Assembly (NCBI GenBank): GCA_023447015.1
Contig: JAEXPG010000209.1
Span: 1 to 13,680 of the forward strand
DNA length: 13,680 nucleotides
Source of the DNA: Verrucomicrobiota bacterium
GTDB taxonomy: Bacteria > Verrucomicrobiota > Verrucomicrobiia > Opitutales > Opitutaceae
Direction: 5' to 3'
Below, in pieces: positions 7,770-13,680 of this stretch. A program made the position numbers and the translations under genes. The notes under the pieces were generated by a model, which ran no database searches, had not been told where the DNA came from, and saw only the letters and a list, made by a program, of their open reading frames with translations. The first letter of the stretch is position 1. Each line of letters begins with the position of its first letter.

Positions 7770-8042
7770 CGTGGAATCGGCCTGAATAACCCTCGGGCAT
7801 GCTGCCGGTGGCGAGAACGATTTCAGCCATCCGCCCCACACCACCTCGGGAACCGACCGCCGAAGCTCCGCCACACCCGCGGCGACGGCCGGAGTCCTCC
7901 GCCCCCGGGTGAGCACCGGCCCACGCTCCTCGGTTCCGCCGACGCACGCGGGCACCGCCTAGGGCATCTTCCTCATGCCCGCACCATCGGGCTCCCGCAA
8001 ATCCCCTCGACTCGCCCACCCCGGTCCAAACCATCGGAGGGC
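7770..8042. other. Divergent intergenic region priA / histidine kinase
   Basis: This 273-nt region lies between two divergent starts and should hold both promoters. I see no convincing sigma70 boxes, operator palindrome or RNA gene. Frames through it stay open on both strands because of the high GC content, but the translations look like low-complexity R/P/A-rich shadows. An ATG at 7975 opens a frame that runs into the kinase gene out of phase, and I do not accept it as a gene. Confidence 0.4.
8036..8040 (+). promoter_or_regulatory. Candidate ribosome-binding site deciding the GTG start of the kinase
   Basis: GGAGG at 8036-8040 is the best Shine-Dalgarno match near the beginning of the conserved PAS sequence. 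It precedes GTG 8043 by only 2 nt, shorter than the usual 5-9. No in-frame ATG exists between the open upstream frame and PAS 1, which makes this GTG the best available start, but the spacing leaves doubt. Confidence 0.4.
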
Positions 8043-9989
<1,947 letters not shown>

Positions 9990-10083
9990 CCGCAACCTCC
10001 ACGGCGCCGCGCGGCGGACCGGTCTCCGCGCATCGCAGTCGACAGCGCACCGCCCGCAGCCAACATCGGCGCGAGCGTTCCGC

Positions 10084-10626
10084 ATGACACTGCCACCCTC
10101 CTCCGCCCTCCTCGTGATCGATGTCCAGTGCGGCTGGTATCTGGCCTCGCCCGGACCGCACGAAGCCGCGTCCACCCTCGCGCGCATCAACAACCTCATC
10201 GATCGCGCCCGCGCCGCGGGCCGGCCGGTGGTCTTCATCCAGCACGCCGAAGCGCCGGAGTACACGCCCGGCACCGCGGGCTGGGAGCTGCATCCGGAAC
10301 TCCACCGGCTCCCCGCCGACCTGGTCGTCGGCAAGGCCGTCTGCGACTCGTTCCACCGCACGGCGCTCAACGCCGAGCTGCGGATTCGGAACGTGGACAC
10401 GCTCGTGATCTGCGGCGCGGCAACCGAGTTCTGCGTCGACACCACGATCCGCCGCGCCGCCAGCGAAGGCTACCGTGTCGTCGTCCCCTCCGATGCCCAC
10501 GCCACGAAGGATCGACCCGTTCTCGCGGCCGCACAGATCATCGCCCACCACAACTGGGTCTGGTCCGAGTTCTCCAGCCCCCACCCCATCGCCGTCGTCC
10601 CCGCCGCGGAAGTGGTGTTTGGATAG
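10084..10626 (+). CDS. Isochorismatase-family cysteine hydrolase
   Basis: The 180-residue product has the alpha/beta fold pattern of isochorismatase-like hydrolases, with the full Asp-Lys-Cys triad. Asp13 is in LLVIDVQ, Lys84 in VVGKAVCDSF and Cys117 in CGAATEFCVDTT. The cis-peptide-type segment GAATEFCV is typical of the nicotinamidase and N-carbamoyl-hydrolase-like branch, where a Cys attacks an amide. Without a diagnostic substrate-binding motif I do not name the substrate. It could be nicotinamidase-like, but it lacks the obvious DxHxxxH metal site of PncA in the expected place. The start ATG 10084 immediately precedes the first conserved strand. Residues readable upstream look non-coding. 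It lies 94 nt after the kinase on the same strand, and any functional link is unknown. Confidence 0.9.
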   Translation: MTLPPSSALLVIDVQCGWYLASPGPHEAASTLARINNLIDRARAAGRPVVFIQHAEAPEYTPGTAGWELHPELHRLPADLVVGKAVCDSFHRTALNAELRIRNVDTLVICGAATEFCVDTTIRRAASEGYRVVVPSDAHATKDRPVLAAAQIIAHHNWVWSEFSSPHPIAVVPAAEVVFG

Positions 10627-10696
10627 AATCACCCCGGGGCTTCGCTCGGCGCTCCGGCACGCGGCGCTCGACGTCTCGTCACCCGACCGGCTGCCC

Positions 10697-10725
10697 GCGG
10701 CTGGGACTGGCGCCACGCCAGCCGC
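10697..10725 (+). other. GC-rich hairpin downstream of the cysteine hydrolase
   Basis: 'gcggctgg' (10697-10704) pairs with 'ccagccgc' (10718-10725). An alternative inner stem is ctggcg/cgccag around cca. No T-run follows, so it is at best a weak or factor-dependent stop for the + strand hydrolase gene. Confidence 0.25.
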
Positions 10726-10749
10726 ACCGCCCCGACCAACAGGGAATCG

Positions 10750-10792
10750 AAAAAAGAAAAGCCCGCGGTGGAGCGATCGCTCCGCCGCGGGC
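10750..10792 (-). terminator. Intrinsic terminator of the GH10-PL1 gene
   Basis: Read on the minus strand, the stem GCCCGCGG-x-GGAGC-GATC-GCTCC-x-CCGCGGGC (10761-10792) is followed at once by TTTTCTTTTTT (10760-10750). The 13-bp stem with one mismatch, the tetraloop and the U-rich tract are classic for Rho-independent termination. It lies 16 nt past the stop codon of the minus-strand gene. On the + strand the same hairpin has no T-tract after it, so it favours leftward transcription. Confidence 0.88.
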
Positions 10793-10808
10793 CCAGTCAA
10801 AAGACCGC

Positions 10809-13676
10809 TCAACGGCGCGGGGCACCAAGGCGCCGCGCAACACCGAGGCCGGTGAGCGCCGCCGCAAACCACAGCCCGAGCGAACCACCACCACCGCCAC
10901 CGGAGGAGCCGGAGCCGCTGCTCGTGCCGCCACCGGTGGTCCCGCCGCCGGTCGTGCCACCGCCGGAGGAGGTACCAGAGCCAAGGGCGACCGTGAAGGG
11001 CGTGCTCACGAGATACTCGCCCGACGCCTGCGCCACGACGACGGTGTAGGTTCCGGCGCAGGTGCTGTCCATCGTCGCCGTGAAGCTCGCCCCCGTCTTG
11101 CCGGCGAGATCCGTGTTGTTCAACCGCCACTGGTAGCCCGTCGCGGTCGCACCGACGACGGAGGCGTTCAGCGTCAACGCGGCACCGGGGTTGACCGCCT
11201 GCGCCGGGCCGGTGATCGAGGCGGACCCGCTCGCGCTCTCGCCATACCCGACACCGCTGTTGTTGCCCGCAGCGGAAGCAACCAGGCTCGCGACGCCCGA
11301 GGCGCTGCGCAGCGCATAGGAGTAGGCGGGAACGAAGACGTTGTCCGCTCCGCCGTCGGGTGCGGTGCCCGTGCAATCGGTGTAGAGCGTGCCGATCGTC
11401 CGGATCAACCCCGCCGCCGCCGCGGTGTTCGTCTGGAGTTTCGCCAGCGGGTTGCGCACCCCCTTGTAGACGTTCTGCTCGTTGAGGAGCTGAGTCTGGT
11501 TGTCGGCGACGGTGCCGGCGGTGTTGCCGGTGGCTTCGAAGAGGTTGTTGTACAGGTGCACCTGGCCATAGACCGCGAGCGGCATGCGCTGGTCGATGTT
11601 GGCCGTCCACCAGTTGTGGTGCAGGGAGACGCGCAGCGCCTTGGTCTCCGCCCCCGCTTCGCCGATGAGCACGCTATACCGGTGGGCGAGCGAGGCCGAG
11701 CTGGCGCCGAACTCGCACCAGGAGACGGTCACCGAATCAGCCCCGCTTGCGATCTTGAGCTGGTGGTCGGCGGCGTCGAGGAAGGTGCAGCGGGTCACGA
11801 ACACCCGCGCGGCCCCCACGATCTCCAGGGCGTTGCCCGCGGGGCTGGAGAGTGTGAGCCCGCGCACCACGACGTTCGAGACACCGCTGCCGATCCGCAG
11901 TGTGCCGATCAGGGCGGCGTCGGCATTGGCGCCCTGGATCGTCTTGTTCGCGGACACTTCGAGCGTGCCGATGTCGAGCGATCCGGCGACCGTGATCACC
12001 TTCGCGCCGGAGGAGGTGGCCGCCGTGCGCAACTCGGCCGCGGTCGAGACCGTGATCGCCTGGGCCGTGCCGCCGCCCGTGACACTGGCGCCGAAACCAT
12101 CGGTCCGCAGGGACGCCACGGAAGCCGGGGCAACATCAAGGCGGACGGAGGCGCTGGTGGCCGAGCCATAGGAGTTCGTCGCCACGACACGGTAGTAGCC
12201 CGAGGCGGAGAAGCTCGCGCCGTTGATCGCGTAGGTGGCCGCGGTCGCTCCGTTGATGTCCGCGTAGACCGCATCGTCGCGGCTGAACTGCCACCGGTAG
12301 GATGGCGATCCGCTCGCGGCGGCCGTGAAGGAGGCGTTGCCGCCGACCGTGACGGTGGTGGCCGCCGGCGAGGTCGTGAAGGCCGGCAGATTGCCGCCGG
12401 AAATCGTGACCGTGGCGGCCAAGCTGTGGCCGAGGCCGTCGCCGACCTTCACGGACAAAGTATAGCTGGGGTTGGCCGTGAAATTCAGGAGCGAGCTGTT
12501 GGCCACGGTCACGACGCCAGTCGAGGCGTTGATCGCGAAGGCCGCGCTGCCCGTGCCGCCCGTGATGCTCCAGTCCTGCAGGGTCGTGCCGGCATCGGCG
12601 TCCGTCGCCGCCACCGTACCGACCAGCGAGCCGTTGGTCGCCGAGGTCGAGATCGTGAAGCTCTGGCCGGAGGTGACGACCGGGAGGTTGTTCCCGACAT
12701 AGGACTTGAGCCAGGCCATGGCCGGCTTCTCGGTGCCGTCGGCATTGACGAGGGTCGCGCCGTAGGAGTCGCGCCACATGCCGGGACGGAAGCCCCAGAG
12801 GGTGACGCCGACGACGGACGGATGCTCCCAGAACAGCGGGAAGATGCGCTTGTAGTCGTCGAGCTGCGGTGCGGCGGTCGTGTCGTCGATGTCCATCTCG
12901 GTGACCATGATCGGCAGGCCGGTGGCCGCGAGGGACTCGAGATTGGCCACGATCGTGGCGGTCGGGGTCGACTTGATCTCGAAGGAGTGCGCCTGGAACG
13001 CGACGACATCGACAAGGTTCTGCGCCTTGAGGAGGTTCACCAGGGCGATGTACTTCGCCATGTTGGTCGCGTCGTTGACCAGCCCGTACTCGTTCAGCAC
13101 GAGCTTCTTTCCGGGAAAGTACTGGCGGGCGAGCTTGAAGGCGTTGATCACCCAATCCCAGCCGGTGGTGCCCGCGCCGCCGAGGGCATCGGCATAGTTG
13201 GCCGCCGCGGTGGTGGAGAAGGCGATGGTCGCGCCGTTGGGCGGCGCGTGCAGGGGTTCGTTGACCACCTCGAGGTAGTCAAGGTCGGGACAGTGGGCCG
13301 CCACGGCCTGGAACCACTCCTTGATCTCGTCGAGTTTCTCCGCCGTCGGAAGCGAGCTGATCCAGGAGGGCTGCTGGCTGCCCCACACCAGGATGTGGAA
13401 GCGGAACTTGAGCCCGTTGGTCCGCGCGAACTGGTACTCCGAGTCGAACTCCGTCCAGTCCATCACGTCGCGGGTCGCCTCGACACTGCCCCACTTGCCG
13501 GCGTTCTCCGGGGTGAGCTGGTTGAAATAGGTGAGGAAGCCGGTCGCCTGCGCAGTGCTGTAGCAGCTGCCGAGGAACTTCGACTTTCCCTGGGCCAGCG
13601 GCGTGGCCCCGGAAAGCGGGAACGCCGCGGCGGCGACCGCCAAGGCGGCCGTCGCGATCTTCGAGACAGGAGTCAT
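10809..13676 (-). CDS. Secreted multi-domain GH10 (xylanase-type) - PL1 (pectate-lyase-type) fusion with C-terminal sorting tail
   Basis: The product has 955 residues and a signal peptide (about 1-29; basic MTPVSK, then an Ala-rich core). The GH10 domain (about 30-328) has LTPENAGKW, FHILVWGSQQPSW, acid/base Glu140 in VVNEP, nucleophile Glu260 in VTEMDID and LWGFRPGMW, which points to cleavage of xylan-type beta-1,4 chains. A cadherin-like domain (about 329-428, with DADAGTTL and ASTGVVT) and an Ig-like domain (about 430-516) follow. A PL1-type right-handed beta-helix (about 520-800) has GADSVTVSWCEF, LHHNWW and catalytic-type Arg697 in DQRMP. A second Ig-like domain (about 818-898) precedes a Gly/Ser/Thr linker and a Gly-hydrophobic-Arg tail. 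The ATG at 13676 is 4 nt from the window edge, so its ribosome-binding site is not visible and an earlier start is possible. The target is probably mixed pectin/xylan plant cell wall. Catalytic activity of each domain is inferred from motifs only. Confidence 0.9.
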   Translation of the reverse strand: MTPVSKIATAALAVAAAAFPLSGATPLAQGKSKFLGSCYSTAQATGFLTYFNQLTPENAGKWGSVEATRDVMDWTEFDSEYQFARTNGLKFRFHILVWGSQQPSWISSLPTAEKLDEIKEWFQAVAAHCPDLDYLEVVNEPLHAPPNGATIAFSTTAAANYADALGGAGTTGWDWVINAFKLARQYFPGKKLVLNEYGLVNDATNMAKYIALVNLLKAQNLVDVVAFQAHSFEIKSTPTATIVANLESLAATGLPIMVTEMDIDDTTAAPQLDDYKRIFPLFWEHPSVVGVTLWGFRPGMWRDSYGATLVNADGTEKPAMAWLKSYVGNNLPVVTSGQSFTISTSATNGSLVGTVAATDADAGTTLQDWSITGGTGSAAFAINASTGVVTVANSSLLNFTANPSYTLSVKVGDGLGHSLAATVTISGGNLPAFTTSPAATTVTVGGNASFTAAASGSPSYRWQFSRDDAVYADINGATAATYAINGASFSASGYYRVVATNSYGSATSASVRLDVAPASVASLRTDGFGASVTGGGTAQAITVSTAAELRTAATSSGAKVITVAGSLDIGTLEVSANKTIQGANADAALIGTLRIGSGVSNVVVRGLTLSSPAGNALEIVGAARVFVTRCTFLDAADHQLKIASGADSVTVSWCEFGASSASLAHRYSVLIGEAGAETKALRVSLHHNWWTANIDQRMPLAVYGQVHLYNNLFEATGNTAGTVADNQTQLLNEQNVYKGVRNPLAKLQTNTAAAAGLIRTIGTLYTDCTGTAPDGGADNVFVPAYSYALRSASGVASLVASAAGNNSGVGYGESASGSASITGPAQAVNPGAALTLNASVVGATATGYQWRLNNTDLAGKTGASFTATMDSTCAGTYTVVVAQASGEYLVSTPFTVALGSGTSSGGGTTGGGTTGGGTSSGSGSSGGGGGGSLGLWFAAALTGLGVARRLGAPRR
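10812..10901 (-). other. C-terminal sorting-type tail of the GH10-PL1 protein
   Basis: Residues 926-955 form a tripartite tail: six glycines then SLG, a hydrophobic helix (LWFAAALTGLGVA), and an Arg-rich end (RRLGAPRR). This is the layout of GlyGly-CTERM and related signals, which are cut by membrane proteases such as rhombosortases in other bacteria. It suggests membrane anchoring and processing after export. No processing enzyme gene is in the window, so the class assignment is inference. Confidence 0.65.
10881..10982 (-). repeat. Gly/Ser/Thr-rich linker-coding low-complexity repeat
   Basis: Residues 899-932 are almost only Gly, Ser and Thr, with tandem GGGTT units. They link the second Ig-like domain to the C-terminal tail. 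The DNA is built from cc(a/g)cc-type repeats that could vary in copy number by slippage. Such linkers are usual in surface-attached enzymes and probably act as a flexible spacer. Confidence 0.7.
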
Positions 13677-13680
13677 GGAC

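Noticed and set aside
7770..7955. 62-residue N-terminal extension of PriA
   Set aside because: PriA proteins begin near MIVAVHPL. The extra residues show no family resemblance and would occupy the divergent promoter region.
10881..10982. Short-period DNA repeat considered as a CRISPR or VNTR array
   Set aside because: It is the coding sequence of a Gly/Ser/Thr linker in the right frame. There are no spacers of regular length.

Overview
The window is GC-rich bacterial chromosome. It carries a housekeeping translation, RNA-processing and cofactor block on the left and a regulatory and accessory region on the right. The organism is most likely a member of Verrucomicrobiota, perhaps close to Opitutaceae. 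This is inference from three things: the gene order, an intergenic 'attttcgatcgccgattt'-type inverted repeat of a kind I associate with the PVC group, and a large secreted, multi-domain plant-polysaccharide enzyme with a Gly-rich C-terminal sorting tail. No rRNA, phage or transposon gene supports or contradicts this.

Left block (1-4761, + strand). It holds infB (5' end outside the window), rbfA, an NrnA-like DHH phosphoesterase, truB and ribF. This is the common bacterial cluster for initiation factor 2, 30S maturation, nanoRNA/pAp turnover, tRNA U55 pseudouridylation and FMN/FAD synthesis. The genes are tightly packed: a 13-nt gap between rbfA and the DHH gene, a 4-nt ATGA overlap into truB, and a 22-nt gap to ribF. 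They probably form one operon. The exception is the infB-rbfA junction, where about 100 nt holds a long imperfect stem-loop that ends just before the rbfA start codon.

Middle (4762-7769). A stand-alone receiver-domain response regulator (+) is followed by a tRNA-Arg(UCU) on the minus strand with the CCA end encoded in the DNA. Next comes priA, the primosomal helicase, also on the minus strand.

Right block (7770-13680). Divergent from priA is a soluble hybrid histidine kinase (PAS-PAS-HisKA-HATPase-REC), which probably starts at a GTG. It is followed on the same strand by a small cysteine hydrolase of the isochorismatase family. Converging on these from the right edge is a 955-residue secreted protein on the minus strand. 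It joins a GH10 xylanase-type domain, a cadherin-like domain, an Ig-like domain, a PL1 pectate-lyase-type beta-helix, a second Ig-like domain and a GlyGly-CTERM-like tail. A strong intrinsic terminator lies just after its stop codon.

I see no CRISPR array, insertion sequence, prophage, toxin-antitoxin pair or recognisable defence system. The most unusual object is the GH10-PL1 fusion with its sorting tail. The rest is mostly ordinary core genome.
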